DNA from: Cellulomonas sp. KH9
GTDB taxonomy: Bacteria > Actinomycetota > Actinomycetes > Actinomycetales > Cellulomonadaceae
Direction: 5' to 3'
Assembly (NCBI RefSeq): GCF_900114185.1
Contig: NZ_FOSE01000001.1
Span: 1,203,749 to 1,267,748 of the forward strand
Length of the DNA: 64,000 nt
The position numbers were made by a program, and so were the translations under genes. The notes beneath the pieces are model-generated. The model did not search any database, was not told where the DNA came from, and worked only from the letters and a program-made list of their open reading frames with translations. This document shows, piece after piece, positions 35,976 to 52,897 of the stretch. Each line of letters begins with the position of its first letter. The first letter of the stretch is position 1.

Positions 35976-37610
35976 ATGCCGCACGACGCCACCCCCCTCG
36001 CCCCCGTCGCCGACCCGACCGCCGACACGACGCGCCGCCCGGTGCGCCGCGCGCTGCTGTCCGTCTACGACAAGACGGGCCTGGTGGAGCTCGCCACCGC
36101 CCTGCACGCCGCGGGCGTCGAGCTGGTCTCGACCGGGTCGACGGCCGCCACCGTCGCCGCGGCCGGCGTCCCGGTGACGCGGGTCGAGGACCTCACGGGC
36201 TTCCCCGAGTGCCTCGACGGCCGGGTCAAGACGCTGCACCCGCGCGTGCACGCCGGGATCCTCGCCGACACGCGCCGCCCGGAGCACCTCGCCCAGCTCG
36301 ACGAGCTCGGTGTTGCCGCCTTCGAGCTCGTGGTGGTCAACCTGTACCCGTTCACGCAGACGGTGGCGTCGGGCGCCGGCGTCGACGAGTGCGTCGAGCA
36401 GATCGACATCGGCGGTCCGTCGATGGTGCGCGCCGCCGCCAAGAACCACCCGAGCGTCGCGGTCGTGGTCGAGCCCGCCCGCTACCCGGACGTCGTCGCG
36501 GCGGTCGCGGCCGGTGGCTTCACCCTCGCGGAGCGCACCCGCCTGGCGGCCCAGGCCTTCGTGCACACGGCGACCTACGACGTCGCGGTGGCGTCCTGGA
36601 TGGGCAGCGTCGCGACGGCGACCGACGAGGTCGACGGTGTCGCGACCGGCTTCCCCGCGTGGCTCGGTGCGACCTGGGAGCGCGCCGACGTGCTGCGCTA
36701 CGGCGAGAACCCGCACCAGCGTGCCGCGCTCTACACGACCGACCACGGCCCCGCCGGGCTGGCCCAGGCGCGGCGGCTGCACGGCAAGGCCATGAGCTAC
36801 AACAACTACGTCGACGCCGACGCGGCCTGGCGCGCCGCGCACGACCAGGGCGACGTCCCCACCGTCGCGATCGTCAAGCACGCCAACCCCTGCGGGATCG
36901 CCGTGGGCACCGACGTGGCGGACGCCCACGCCCGGGCCCACGCGTGCGACCCGGTGTCGGCCTTCGGTGGCGTCATCGCCAGCAACCGGCAGGTCACGCG
37001 GGCCGCGGCCGAGCAGATCGCCCCGGTGTTCACCGAGGTCGTGGTCGCCCCCGGCTTCGACGACGACGCCCTCGAGGTCCTCACGCGGAAGAAGAACGTG
37101 CGTCTGCTGGTGGTCGACGCCCCGCCGTCGGCGGCGGTCGAGACGCGCCCCGTGTCCGGAGGGCTGCTGGTGCAGTCGGTCGACCGCATCGACGCGCCGG
37201 GGGACGACCCCGCCGCGTGGACGCTGGCCGCCGGGGAGGCCGCCGACGAGGCCACGCTCGCGGACCTCGCGTTCGCCTGGCGTGCGGTGCGTGCGGTGAA
37301 GTCCAACGCGATCCTGCTGGCCCGTGACGGGGCGTCCGTCGGGGTGGGCATGGGGCAGGTCAACCGCGTCGACTCGTGCCGCCTGGCCGTCGAGCGCGCC
37401 AACGCCGGCGACGTCGAGCGGGCGCGGGGCGCCGTCGCGGCGTCCGACGCGTTCTTCCCGTTCGCCGACGGCCTGCAGGTGCTGCTCGACGCCGGCGTGC
37501 GCGCCGTCGTGCAGCCGGGAGGGTCCGTCCGTGACGAGGAGGTCGTCGCGGCAGCGCGGGCGGCCGGTGTGACGCTCTACCTCACGGGCACCCGGCACTT
37601 CGCCCACTGA
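35976..37610 (+). CDS. purH: Bifunctional AICAR transformylase / IMP cyclohydrolase
   Basis: 544 residues from ATG 35976 with AGGAAGG upstream. The IMP cyclohydrolase (MGS-like) domain comes first: [36 protein letters not shown] and [16 protein letters not shown]. The transformylase half has [28 protein letters not shown] and [15 protein letters not shown]. These catalyse the last two steps to IMP. It follows purN in the same direction, perhaps in one transcript. Confidence 0.97.
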   Translation: MPHDATPLAPVADPTADTTRRPVRRALLSVYDKTGLVELATALHAAGVELVSTGSTAATVAAAGVPVTRVEDLTGFPECLDGRVKTLHPRVHAGILADTRRPEHLAQLDELGVAAFELVVVNLYPFTQTVASGAGVDECVEQIDIGGPSMVRAAAKNHPSVAVVVEPARYPDVVAAVAAGGFTLAERTRLAAQAFVHTATYDVAVASWMGSVATATDEVDGVATGFPAWLGATWERADVLRYGENPHQRAALYTTDHGPAGLAQARRLHGKAMSYNNYVDADAAWRAAHDQGDVPTVAIVKHANPCGIAVGTDVADAHARAHACDPVSAFGGVIASNRQVTRAAAEQIAPVFTEVVVAPGFDDDALEVLTRKKNVRLLVVDAPPSAAVETRPVSGGLLVQSVDRIDAPGDDPAAWTLAAGEAADEATLADLAFAWRAVRAVKSNAILLARDGASVGVGMGQVNRVDSCRLAVERANAGDVERARGAVAASDAFFPFADGLQVLLDAGVRAVVQPGGSVRDEEVVAAARAAGVTLYLTGTRHFAH

Positions 37611-37680
37611 CGTCGCGCGGCGCCGCTCGTCCACCCGCACGGGCGGGCGGCGCCGGCGCGCGCACGTCCCCCCGCGGTGG

Positions 37681-38955
37681 TCAGGTGGCGGGGACCGACC
37701 GCAGCAGCGTGCGCAGGTCGTCGGGCAGCGCCGGTGCGTCGGGCAGCGGCACGCGCGGCAGGTCGTCGCGCGCCAGGAGGCGCCGGGCCGCACCCACGTC
37801 CCGGGGCCGGTCGACCACGAGCACGCCGGTGACGGTGTCGTCGCGGTGCCACAGGGCGGTCCAGCCGCCCGCGGCGGGGTCGCCCAGGAGCGTCACGGCG
37901 TCGTCGGTGCCCGGCAGACCGAACAGGGTGAGGTCGTGGCCCAGCTGGGTCGAGAAGACGTACGGGGTCGCCTCGGGTCCCTCGACCGGCACGCCCAGGA
38001 GCCGACGCACCAGCACGTCCGGCCCGTGCAGCGCCTCGTCCCAGTGCCCGCCGGCCACCCAGCCGTGGCGACGGGACCGGCGCACGGCGACGTCGCCCAC
38101 GGCGTGCAGGCCGGGCAGCGGGCCCGAGGCCCCGAGCACCCGGTACGACTCGTCGACGGGCACCGCGCCGCCCCGGAGGGGGACGGCGCCGGCGAGCCAC
38201 CCGGTGGCAGGGCGGGCGCCGACGGCGACCAGGACGGCGTCCGCCGGCACGTGGGTGCCGTCCGCCAGGTGCACCGCACGGTCGTCCGCCCCGGCGACCC
38301 GCACGCCCGTGCGCAGGTCGACGCCCGCCGCCGCGTACCACGGGGCCGTGAGCCCGCCCACGTGCTCGCCGAGCGCCGCGACGAGCGGTGCGGGACGCGC
38401 CTCGAGCACCGTGACCGCGTGCCCGGCGGCCGCCGCGACCCCGGCCACCTCCGCGCCGATCCAGCCGGCGCCGACGACCACGAGGCGACGCGACGACACG
38501 CCGAGCGCGGTCCGCAGCGCGTCGGCGTCGGCAGCCGTGTGCAGCGTGCGGGCCTGCCAGCCGGGCACGGTCACCGCGTGGGCGCCGGTCGCCAGCACCA
38601 CGCACGCCGCGGCCAGGTCGCCGCGGTCGGTCGTGACGACGGCGCCCCCGCCGCCCGCGGGTCGCAGGGCCCGCGCGGGCCGGTCCAGGTGCACCTCGTC
38701 GGCGAGCGCGTGCAGGTCGTGGCCCAGGTCGTCGGCCAGCCACGCGGGCGTCGGCCGGTCGAGCAGGTGCTTCGACAGCGGGGGACGGTCGTAGGGTTCC
38801 ACCCCCTCGGACCCCAGCACGCGGACCGTCCCGTCGTAGCCGTGCTCGCGCAGCGCGGCCACCGTCCGCAGCGCGGCCAGACCGCCCCCGACCACGAGGA
38901 CGTCGGGCGGCACGGGAGCGGGGGAGTCGGGGACGAGGTGCGGATCGGACGTCAC
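37681..38955 (-). CDS. FAD-dependent pyridine nucleotide-disulfide oxidoreductase (ferredoxin-reductase type)
   Basis: 424 residues from GTG 38955. The FAD fold starts DVLVVGGGLAALRTVAALRE; the NAD(P) fold is LVVVGAGWIGAEVAGVAAAA; and the FAD end motif is LPGLHAVGDVAV. The YDRPPLSKHLL motif early in the protein is characteristic of rubredoxin/ferredoxin reductases that feed dioxygenases and P450s. The C-terminal reductase domain (VYVFSTQLGHDLTLFG-like region) is present. No ferredoxin gene is close by, so its partner is unknown. Leaderless promoter likely. Confidence 0.88.
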   Translation of the reverse strand: MTSDPHLVPDSPAPVPPDVLVVGGGLAALRTVAALREHGYDGTVRVLGSEGVEPYDRPPLSKHLLDRPTPAWLADDLGHDLHALADEVHLDRPARALRPAGGGGAVVTTDRGDLAAACVVLATGAHAVTVPGWQARTLHTAADADALRTALGVSSRRLVVVGAGWIGAEVAGVAAAAGHAVTVLEARPAPLVAALGEHVGGLTAPWYAAAGVDLRTGVRVAGADDRAVHLADGTHVPADAVLVAVGARPATGWLAGAVPLRGGAVPVDESYRVLGASGPLPGLHAVGDVAVRRSRRHGWVAGGHWDEALHGPDVLVRRLLGVPVEGPEATPYVFSTQLGHDLTLFGLPGTDDAVTLLGDPAAGGWTALWHRDDTVTGVLVVDRPRDVGAARRLLARDDLPRVPLPDAPALPDDLRTLLRSVPAT

Positions 38956-38961
38956 GGGATC

Positions 38962-38967
38962 ACCGTA
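38962..38967 (-). promoter_or_regulatory. -10 box of the flavin reductase, leaderless
   Basis: TACGGT on the minus strand ends 6 bases before the GTG at 38955. Confidence 0.45.
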
Positions 38968-39085
38968 ACGAGAGGTCCGCAGCGGTACGCTGGTCCCACA
39001 CCGCGCACGCCCGCGGGTCGCCGTCCGCGGGTCGCGGGGGTCGTGGCCCCGCCCGGCGGCGACCGAAGTCGGAGGGAGCGCACGG

Positions 39086-39754
39086 ATGTCGGGTCCCGCG
39101 CGCACGCCCGCGCCCGGCCGCTCCGAGCCGGTGTGGCCCCCGCGGCCCGTGCCGCCCACACGGCCGGCGGCCCCGACGCGCTCGACACGACCCGACGCCC
39201 GTCCCGACGCACGACCGGACGCACGTGACCGCGCCGACGTCGCGGCGCCGCGCACCGGACGCCCCGCGTCCGGGCCGGCGGTCGGACCCCCGTTCGCGAC
39301 CTCCGCCGGGCCTCCCGGCGCCCCCGTGCGCCCGGCGAGCCTCCCCACCCCGACGGCGGCCCCCGTGCCGGCACAGCCCGCCGAGCCCGTCCCGGCCGCG
39401 ACGTCGGCGGGAACGGTGCCCGACGGGCCGCCCGAGGCGCCGGAGGTCCCGCCGGAGGAGCGTCCGCTCGACCCGCGCAGCATCGCGCGTGCGTCGCTGG
39501 CGGCCGGGCGCAACAGCTCCCTGTGGTGGACGCTGTCGGGCATCGGGGTGGCCGTCGTCGTCACGTTCCTCACCGACGCCGTGGTGGGCACGCGGGTCCT
39601 GGCGCTGCTGCTGGTGGGCTACGCCGTGGTGCGCGGCGCCGGCAAGGACGCGCCGGTCGCCGTCACGGTGCGCTCACGGCCCGTCGACGTCGCGGTCCTG
39701 GTGAGCGGGGCGCTCGCGCTGCTGGTGCTCGCGCAGCTGGTGCCGCTGCGCTGA
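39086..39754 (+). CDS. DUF3017 membrane protein
   Basis: 222 residues. The first 135 are a Pro/Arg/Ala-rich, probably disordered tail with RPDA repeats. The C-terminal domain has three helices (LWWTLSGIGVAVVVTFLTDA, VLALLLVGYAVVRGAG, VAVLVSGALALLVLAQLV) typical of DUF3017, a family near purH in many actinobacteria. A TACGCT box at 38985 is a possible -10, and GGAGGGAG precedes the ATG. Function unknown. Confidence 0.8.
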   Translation: MSGPARTPAPGRSEPVWPPRPVPPTRPAAPTRSTRPDARPDARPDARDRADVAAPRTGRPASGPAVGPPFATSAGPPGAPVRPASLPTPTAAPVPAQPAEPVPAATSAGTVPDGPPEAPEVPPEERPLDPRSIARASLAAGRNSSLWWTLSGIGVAVVVTFLTDAVVGTRVLALLLVGYAVVRGAGKDAPVAVTVRSRPVDVAVLVSGALALLVLAQLVPLR

Positions 39755-39856
39755 CCCGCGGTCCCACGGGCGGCTCGGGCGGCTCGGCCCGGCGCCGGCG
39801 CGACGTCCCTCGTCGGTCGCGGCCCTCCCGCCGCCGGACGTGCCGACCCCGGAACG

Positions 39857-39890
39857 GCACGAGGCCCGGGGGGTTCCCCGGGCCTCGTGC
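39857..39890. terminator. Bidirectional terminator
   Basis: A perfect 15-bp stem, 39857-39871 with 39876-39890, loop GGTT, between the convergent DUF3017 and aquaporin genes. Confidence 0.75.
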
Positions 39891-39907
39891 TGGTGCGTGT
39901 CGCGGGC

Positions 39908-41068
39908 TCAGCGCTCCGTGACCACCACGTCCTCGTCGGCGACGTAGAGCTCGTCCTCGCCGAACAGGGAGTCCTCGACGGGCTCGGCCGCGAACGCGCG
40001 GTAGACGAGTGCGGCGATGGCCGCACCCAGCAGCGGCGCGACCCAGAACAGCCAGACCTGCTCGAGCGCCCACGAGTCGGAGAAGATGGCCGCCGCCAGC
40101 GAGCGGGCGGGGTTCAGCGAGCCGTTCGTGACCGGCGTGGCCAGCAGCAGCATCACGGTCAGCGTCAGGCCGACGGCGAAGGGCACGTGCTGGCGGTTGG
40201 CCCGCCGGTCGGTGGCGCCCAGGATCACGCCGACGAACACGGCGGTGGCCACGACCTCGACCAGGAGCGCGGCCACGAGGCCGAACTCCGCCTGGCCGTT
40301 CGACAGCAGGGCCAGCGGGGAGTGCTCGCCGAACCCGTTGGCGGTGCCGCTGAAGAACGAGCGGGTGCTCGCCTCGGCGCCCTGGCTGAGCAGGGCGGGG
40401 AGCGTGGTCGGGACCGTGAGGAACAGCACGGCCGCGGCGATCGTGCCGCCGACGACCTGGGCGAGCCAGTAGGGCAGCAGGTCGCGGAAGGGCGTGCGGC
40501 CCGCGAGGCAGGCGCCGAGCGTGACGGCGGGGTTGAAGTGGCCGCCCGAGACGTGACCGACCGCGACGATGGCCGCGAGGACCGCGACACCGAAGCCGAG
40601 GGCGACGCCGAGGCCACCGCCGACGTTGCTGAACGACGCGTACAGCGCGATGCCGACGCCGGTCAGCACGAGGAAGAACGTGCCGAACGCCTCGGCGCCG
40701 AGCCGTGCGGGCAGGCCGGGGGCGGCGGCGACGACGGTCCCGGCGGGCACGACGTACTGCTCACCCGTGCTCGTCTCGTCGTCGTCGTCGTCGTCGTCGT
40801 CCTCGTCCTCGTCGTCGACGTCCGTGGCCGCGGCCGGGGCGGGCGGCGTGGCGGGTGCCGGAGGTGTGGCGGGCGCCGGGGGTGCGGCGGCCGCGGCGGC
40901 GGGCTCGGTGCCGGTCGCGGGCCGGGCGACCGGCTCCTCGACGACGACCTCCTCGACGACGACCTCCTCGACCGGCTCGCTCGCCGTCGGCTGCGGCGCG
41001 GCGCCTGCGGCCGTCGTGTCGCCGGGCTCCGGGATGCCGTCGGGTGTCTCTGGCTTCTGCTGGGACAT
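39908..41068 (-). CDS. Aquaporin (MIP family) with a long acidic N-terminal tail
   Basis: 386 residues; the channel domain (about 250 residues) starts near residue 121. Both pore motifs are intact: [16 protein letters not shown] and [15 protein letters not shown]. The family conducts water or small solutes such as glycerol. The first 120 residues are an unusual cytoplasmic extension with [12 protein letters not shown], Ala/Pro repeats, and an acidic run from about residue 83 to 98 of Asp and Glu. The ATG has AGGA upstream. Substrate is not decided by eye. The tail is not part of any aquaporin I know. Confidence 0.9.
   Translation of the reverse strand: MSQQKPETPDGIPEPGDTTAAGAAPQPTASEPVEEVVVEEVVVEEPVARPATGTEPAAAAAAPPAPATPPAPATPPAPAAATDVDDEDEDDDDDDDDETSTGEQYVVPAGTVVAAAPGLPARLGAEAFGTFFLVLTGVGIALYASFSNVGGGLGVALGFGVAVLAAIVAVGHVSGGHFNPAVTLGACLAGRTPFRDLLPYWLAQVVGGTIAAAVLFLTVPTTLPALLSQGAEASTRSFFSGTANGFGEHSPLALLSNGQAEFGLVAALLVEVVATAVFVGVILGATDRRANRQHVPFAVGLTLTVMLLLATPVTNGSLNPARSLAAAIFSDSWALEQVWLFWVAPLLGAAIAALVYRAFAAEPVEDSLFGEDELYVADEDVVVTER
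40776..40820. repeat. GTC/GAC triplet repeat in the aquaporin gene
   Basis: A run of GTC triplets on the plus strand, with two CTC interruptions, encodes the Asp/Glu run of the aquaporin tail. Such repeats can change length by slippage without shifting the frame. Confidence 0.8.
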
Positions 41069-41256
41069 GTCGGTCCTGTCGTGTCAGGTGGCCGGGCCAC
41101 CGGTCGGTGCCGCGATGCCGTCGGGCTGCGTCCGGTGGACGGGCGTGGCACGGGCGACACTGGGGCGAACTACGCAAGCCCAGCATGCCAGCCCGGGCCG
41201 CAGGTGCGCAGGGGCGGGCCGCGGGGCGGACGGCTGCAGCGCCGGGAGCCTCCGAG

Positions 41257-41278
41257 GTCTCTCGATGTCGAGTAACCT
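41257..41278 (+). promoter_or_regulatory. icd promoter with the CTCGATGTCGAG element
   Basis: The 16-mer GTCTCTCGATGTCGAG (41257-41272) abuts a TAACCT -10 (41273-41278), so a bound protein would block the promoter. The same 16-mer lies before sucC. The following ACCT is also shared. Confidence 0.55.
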
Positions 41279-41316
41279 GGCCGCCACACCCACTGGCACA
41301 GGAGGCAGGCCCCCGC

Positions 41317-42534
41317 ATGGCGAAGATCAAGGTCGTCGGCCCGGTCGTCGAGCTCGACGGCGACGAGATGACGCGCATCATCTGGCAGTTCATCAAGGAC
41401 CGCCTGATCCACCCGTACCTCGACATCGACCTGCGGTACTACGACCTGTCGATCCAGAACCGGGACGCGACCGACGACCAGGTGACCATCGACGCCGCGC
41501 ACGCCATCAAGGAGCACGGCGTCGGCGTCAAGTGCGCGACGATCACGCCGGACGAGGCGCGCGTCGAGGAGTTCGGCCTGAAGAAGATGTGGGTCTCGCC
41601 CAACGGCACGATCCGCAACATCCTCGGCGGCGTCGTCTTCCGCGAGCCGATCATCATCTCGAACATCCCGCGGCTGGTGCCGGGCTGGAACAAGCCGATC
41701 ATCATCGGCCGTCACGCCCACGGCGACCAGTACAAGTCGACGAACTTCAAGGTGCCCGGCGCCGGGAAGATCACGATGACGTTCGAGCCGGCCGACGGCT
41801 CCGAGCCCCAGCAGTTCGAGGTCGTGACGATGCCCGAGGCGGGCGGCGTCGCGATGGGCATGTACAACTTCAACGAGTCGATCCGCGACTTCGCGCGGGC
41901 CTCGTTCTCGTACGGCCTGCAGCGGGGCTACCCGGTGTACCTCTCGACGAAGAACACGATCCTCAAGGCGTACGACGGTGCGTTCAAGGACATCTTCGCC
42001 GAGGTCTTCGAGACCGAGTACAAGGACAAGTTCGAGGCCGCGGGCCTCACGTACGAGCACCGCCTGATCGACGACATGGTCGCCGCCGCGATGAAGTGGG
42101 AGGGCGGCTACGTCTGGGCGTGCAAGAACTACGACGGTGACGTCCAGTCCGACACCGTCGCGCAGGGCTTCGGCTCGCTCGGCCTCATGACGTCCGTCCT
42201 CATGACGCCCGACGGCAAGACGGTCGAGGCCGAGGCGGCGCACGGCACGGTGACGCGGCACTACCGCCAGCACCAGGCCGGCAAGCCGACGTCGACCAAC
42301 CCGATCGCGTCCATCTTCGCCTGGACCGGCGGCCTCAAGCACCGCGGCAAGCTGGACGGCACGCCCGAGGTCACGCAGTTCGCGGAGACCCTCGAGGACG
42401 TCGTCGTCAAGACCGTCGAGAGCGGCAAGATGACGAAGGACCTCGCGATGCTCGTCGGTCCCGAGCAGCCGTGGCTGACGACCGAGGAGTTCCTCGCAGC
42501 CCTCGACGAGAACCTCGCCGCGCGGCTGGGCTGA
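41317..42534 (+). CDS. icd: NADP-dependent isocitrate dehydrogenase, homodimeric type
   Basis: 405 residues from ATG 41317 (AGGAGG upstream). Oxidatively decarboxylates isocitrate to 2-oxoglutarate in the TCA cycle. The size and the start [20 protein letters not shown] mark the dimeric, mitochondrial-like class rather than the 740-residue monomeric enzyme common in actinobacteria. Substrate motifs [10 protein letters not shown] and [20 protein letters not shown] are present, and [11 protein letters not shown] is the cofactor region. It is followed by a terminator and, 135 bases on, by mdh. Confidence 0.96.
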   Translation: MAKIKVVGPVVELDGDEMTRIIWQFIKDRLIHPYLDIDLRYYDLSIQNRDATDDQVTIDAAHAIKEHGVGVKCATITPDEARVEEFGLKKMWVSPNGTIRNILGGVVFREPIIISNIPRLVPGWNKPIIIGRHAHGDQYKSTNFKVPGAGKITMTFEPADGSEPQQFEVVTMPEAGGVAMGMYNFNESIRDFARASFSYGLQRGYPVYLSTKNTILKAYDGAFKDIFAEVFETEYKDKFEAAGLTYEHRLIDDMVAAAMKWEGGYVWACKNYDGDVQSDTVAQGFGSLGLMTSVLMTPDGKTVEAEAAHGTVTRHYRQHQAGKPTSTNPIASIFAWTGGLKHRGKLDGTPEVTQFAETLEDVVVKTVESGKMTKDLAMLVGPEQPWLTTEEFLAALDENLAARLG

Positions 42535-43662
<1,128 letters not shown>

Positions 43663-43865
43663 CGGCGGGCGGGCGCCCCGGTCAGCCCTCGATGTGCGCG
43701 CGCCGGGCGGTGACGAGCGCGCGGACGGCGTCGGTGTGCGAGGTGGTCGTCGACGGTGCCCACGGGTCGAGTGTGGCACCGGGCGAGGGGGCGTCCTCGG
43801 TCGTGCGTCGGGGGTCGGACCGGTCCGTCCGGGTCCTCCTGGTCGGTCCGCTCTGACCGAAACCC

Positions 43866-43895
43866 TTGCTGCAAGTTCTTGCAACGGGTTACGGT
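43866..43895 (+). promoter_or_regulatory. Amylopullulanase promoter with a MalR-type operator
   Basis: TTGCTG (43866-43871) and TACGGT (43890-43895) fit -35 and -10 with an 18-base spacer. Inside lies TGCAAG-tt-CTTGCA (43870-43883), a perfect palindrome of the CTTGCA type recognised by LacI-family maltose repressors of actinobacteria. Position between the two boxes implies repression. The repressor gene is not in the window. Confidence 0.6.
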
Positions 43896-43947
43896 CGCAG
43901 GACGAGCCACCGACGGCACGACGGCGTGCCGCGACGAAGGAGTCCTG

Positions 43948-49866
<5,919 letters not shown>

Positions 49867-49873
49867 GCCCGCA

Positions 49874-49910
49874 CCGGGCCGTGGCTTCAGTCCTCGAAGG
49901 CACGGCCCGG
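49874..49910 (+). terminator. Amylopullulanase terminator
   Basis: A 10-bp perfect stem, CCGGGCCGTG (49874-49883) with CACGGCCCGG (49901-49910); the loop has an inner 4-bp pair. 11 bases after the stop codon. Confidence 0.65.
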
Positions 49911-50008
49911 TCTGCCGTCGGGATGCTCCTGGTCTGCACGGTCTCCTGCGCGCTGCGGCTCCCGCGCGATCGGGATGTTCCGGTCAGGACACGGAATGGT
50001 CACGGCCC

Positions 50009-50037
50009 TTGCCCCGTCTAGCGTTCAGGTCTTGAAT
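50009..50037 (+). promoter_or_regulatory. Cassette A promoter with operator TTCAGGTCTTGAA
   Basis: TTGCCC (50009-50014), 17 bases, TTGAAT (50032-50037). The 13-mer TTCAGGTCTTGAA (50024-50036) overlaps the -10 and fits TTCRGGTYYYGAA, shared with cassette B at 56449. Confidence 0.45.
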
Positions 50038-50135
50038 GCAACGCGAAGCCGTACGGCTGACCGGCACCGTCGCCGGACAGGGACCCGGACCCCCGTGTCC
50101 CGACCGGCTCGCGGCACGACGAGGGAGCGACAACG

Positions 50136-51263
50136 ATGTCACTGGCGTGGAGGAAGAGTGCGATCGCGATGGTCGCCGCGGGTGTGCTCGTCGGGTCCAT
50201 GGCGGCCTGCAGCAGCGAGCGCGACACCGGGTCCGGCAGCACCGACAGCGGCGACGCGGAGGACATGCTCGTCGGCATCGCGATGCCGACCAAGAGCCTG
50301 GAGCGGTGGAACCGCGACGGCTCGCACCTCGAGGAGCTGCTGACCGACGCGGGGTACGAGACGAGCCTGCAGTACGCCGACAACAAGGTGGATCAGCAGA
50401 TCACCCAGCTCGAGAACATGATCAACCAGGGCGCGGACATCCTGGTGATCGCGTCGATCGACGGCACGGCCCTCGGGCCGACCCTCGACCAGGCGGCGGA
50501 CGCCGGCATCACGGTCATCGCCTACGACCGCCTCATCAACGACACGCCCAACGTCGACTACTACGCGACGTTCGACAACTACGGCGTGGGCACGATGCAG
50601 GGCGAGTTCATCGAGGAGGCGCTCGACCTGCCCGGCGGCGCCGGGCCGTTCAACCTCGAGCCGTTCGCCGGGTCCCCGGACGACAACAACGCGAAGTTCT
50701 TCTTCGCCGGTGCGTGGGACGTGCTGTCCCCGTACGTCGAGAGCGGGCAGCTCGTCGTCCCGTCGGGCAAGGGGCCGCAGTCCAACGACGACTGGGCCTC
50801 GATCGGCATCCAGGGCTGGAGCTCCGACACGGCGCAGTCCGAGATGGAGAACCGGCTGAACTCGTTCTACGCCGGTGGCACCCAGGTCGACGTCGTGCTC
50901 TCGCCCAACGACTCGCTGGCGCTGGGCATCGCACAGGCGCTCGAGGGCGCCGGCTACGCCGCCGGACCGGACTACCCGGTGCTCACCGGTCAGGACGCCG
51001 ACCAGGCCAACGTGCTCAACATGATCGCCGGCAAGCAGGCCATGTCGGTCTGGAAGGACACCCGTGCGCTCGGTGACCAGGTCGCCACGATGGTCGACCA
51101 GATCGTCGCCGGCGACACGGTCGAGGTGAACGACGAGGAGACGTACGACAACGGCGAGAAGGTCGTGCCGACCTACCTGCTGCCGCCGCAGGTCATCACG
51201 CCGGACACGGTCGACGTGCTCGTCGACTCGGGCTTCTACCAGGCCTCCGACCTGGGCATGTGA
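50136..51263 (+). CDS. ChvE-type monosaccharide-binding lipoprotein, cassette A
   Basis: 375 residues. Signal peptide and lipobox SMAAC (Cys25). The mature protein is a periplasmic-binding-protein type I fold: [57 protein letters not shown] and [18 protein letters not shown] are features of ChvE/multiple-sugar-binding proteins for monosaccharides such as glucose, galactose, xylose or arabinose. It captures sugar outside the membrane for the ATPase and permease that follow. Paralog at 56616. Confidence 0.92.
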   Translation: MSLAWRKSAIAMVAAGVLVGSMAACSSERDTGSGSTDSGDAEDMLVGIAMPTKSLERWNRDGSHLEELLTDAGYETSLQYADNKVDQQITQLENMINQGADILVIASIDGTALGPTLDQAADAGITVIAYDRLINDTPNVDYYATFDNYGVGTMQGEFIEEALDLPGGAGPFNLEPFAGSPDDNNAKFFFAGAWDVLSPYVESGQLVVPSGKGPQSNDDWASIGIQGWSSDTAQSEMENRLNSFYAGGTQVDVVLSPNDSLALGIAQALEGAGYAAGPDYPVLTGQDADQANVLNMIAGKQAMSVWKDTRALGDQVATMVDQIVAGDTVEVNDEETYDNGEKVVPTYLLPPQVITPDTVDVLVDSGFYQASDLGM

Positions 51264-51268
51264 GACCC

Positions 51269-51306
51269 GCACCGGCCGCGCGACCGCCCGGTCGCGCGGC
51301 CGGTGC
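51269..51306 (+). terminator. Intercistronic hairpin, cassette A
   Basis: An 18-bp perfect stem, 51269-51286 with 51289-51306, between the binding-protein and ATPase genes. Likely limits read-through and protects the abundant upstream message. A hairpin of the same size and place occurs in cassette B. Confidence 0.6.
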
Positions 51307-51349
51307 CGCCCCGACGTCACGGCCCTGCCCGGACCACCAGCGAGGACAC

Positions 51350-52897
51350 ATGGACACCGAGCACATCCTCGAGATGCGCGGCATCACCAAGACGTTCCCC
51401 GGCGTCAAGGCCCTGGCGGACGTCACCCTGGCCGTGCGGCGCGGCGAGATCCACGCGATCTGCGGGGAGAACGGCGCCGGCAAGTCGACCCTGATGAAGG
51501 TGCTCTCGGGCATCTACCCGCACGGCGCCTACGCGGGCGACGTCGTCCTCGACGGCGAGGTGCAGGAGTTCCGCGGCATCCGCGACTCCGAGCGCCGGGG
51601 GATCGTGATCATCCACCAGGAGCTGGCGCTGTCCCCGTACCTCTCGATCGCCGAGAACATCTTCCTCGGCAACGAGCGTGCCGAGCGCGGCGTCGTCGAC
51701 TGGAATCGCACCAACGCCGAGGCCGCGCGCCTGCTCGACCGCGTCGGGCTCGCGGAGCGTCCCGACACCCGCGTCAGCGACATCGGCGTCGGCAAGCAGC
51801 AGCTGGTCGAGATCGCGAAGGCCCTGTCGAAGGAGGTGCGGCTGCTCATCCTCGACGAGCCGACCGCGGCCCTCAACGACGAGGACAGCGCGCACCTGCT
51901 CGGCCTCATCCGCGGTCTGCGCGAGGAGGGCATCACCTCGATCATCATCAGTCACAAGCTGAACGAGATCGAGGCGATCGCCGACACCACGACGATCCTG
52001 CGTGACGGCCGCACCATCGAGTCCCTCGACATGCACGGGGACGAGACCGTCAGCGAGGAGCGCATCATCCGGGGGATGGTCGGCCGCCCGCTGGACCACC
52101 GGTTCCCCGAGCACACGCCCGCGATCGGCGAGGAGGTGCTGCGCATCGAGGACTGGACGGTGCACCACCCGATCGACCAGGCGCGCAAGGTCGTCGACGG
52201 CGCGAGCCTGACGGTGCGCCGCGGGGAGATCGTCGGTCTCGCCGGCCTCATGGGCGCCGGCCGCACCGAGCTCGCGATGAGCGTCTTCGGCCGCTCCTAC
52301 GGCACCCGGATCTCGGGCCGGCTCTACAAGGACGGCCACGAGGTCACCGCCACGACCGTCCAGGAGGCCATCTCCCACGGCATCGCGTACGCCACCGAGG
52401 ACCGCAAGCGGTTCGGGCTCAACCTCATCGACACCGTGCAGCACAACATCTCCGCGGCGTCGCTCGGCACCCTGGCGCGCGGTGGCGTCGTCGACCGGGA
52501 GGAGGAGACCAAGGTCGCCGAGCGGTACCGCACGGAGCTCAACATCCGGACGCCCTCGGTCCGGGCGCTGGTCGGCAAGCTCTCGGGCGGCAACCAGCAG
52601 AAGGTCGTGCTCGCCAAGTGGCTGCACGCCGACCCGGACGTCCTCATCCTCGACGAGCCCACCCGGGGGATCGACGTGGGGGCGAAGTACGAGATCTACA
52701 CGATCATCAACCGCCTCGCGGAGGCCGGGAAGGGTGTGGTCGTCATCTCCTCGGAGCTGCCCGAGCTGATCGGGGTCTGCGACCGCATCTACACGCTCAG
52801 CCAGGGCCGGGTCACGGGCGAGGTGGCCCGGGCCGACGCGACCCAGGAGCACCTCATGCACTTCATGACGATGGACAAGGACGGGATCGCCCGATGA
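51350..52897 (+). CDS. mmsA: Multiple-monosaccharide ABC transporter ATPase, two-domain, cassette A
   Basis: 515 residues from ATG 51350. Two ABC domains in one chain, as in GguA/RbsA. Domain 1 has Walker [10 protein letters not shown] (Lys45), the modified signature [16 protein letters not shown], and Walker [12 protein letters not shown]. In domain 2 Walker A is degenerate ([10 protein letters not shown]), normal for this family, with signature [15 protein letters not shown] and Walker [15 protein letters not shown]. Energises sugar import. Overlaps the permease gene by ATGA. Confidence 0.93.
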   Translation: MDTEHILEMRGITKTFPGVKALADVTLAVRRGEIHAICGENGAGKSTLMKVLSGIYPHGAYAGDVVLDGEVQEFRGIRDSERRGIVIIHQELALSPYLSIAENIFLGNERAERGVVDWNRTNAEAARLLDRVGLAERPDTRVSDIGVGKQQLVEIAKALSKEVRLLILDEPTAALNDEDSAHLLGLIRGLREEGITSIIISHKLNEIEAIADTTTILRDGRTIESLDMHGDETVSEERIIRGMVGRPLDHRFPEHTPAIGEEVLRIEDWTVHHPIDQARKVVDGASLTVRRGEIVGLAGLMGAGRTELAMSVFGRSYGTRISGRLYKDGHEVTATTVQEAISHGIAYATEDRKRFGLNLIDTVQHNISAASLGTLARGGVVDREEETKVAERYRTELNIRTPSVRALVGKLSGGNQQKVVLAKWLHADPDVLILDEPTRGIDVGAKYEIYTIINRLAEAGKGVVVISSELPELIGVCDRIYTLSQGRVTGEVARADATQEHLMHFMTMDKDGIAR

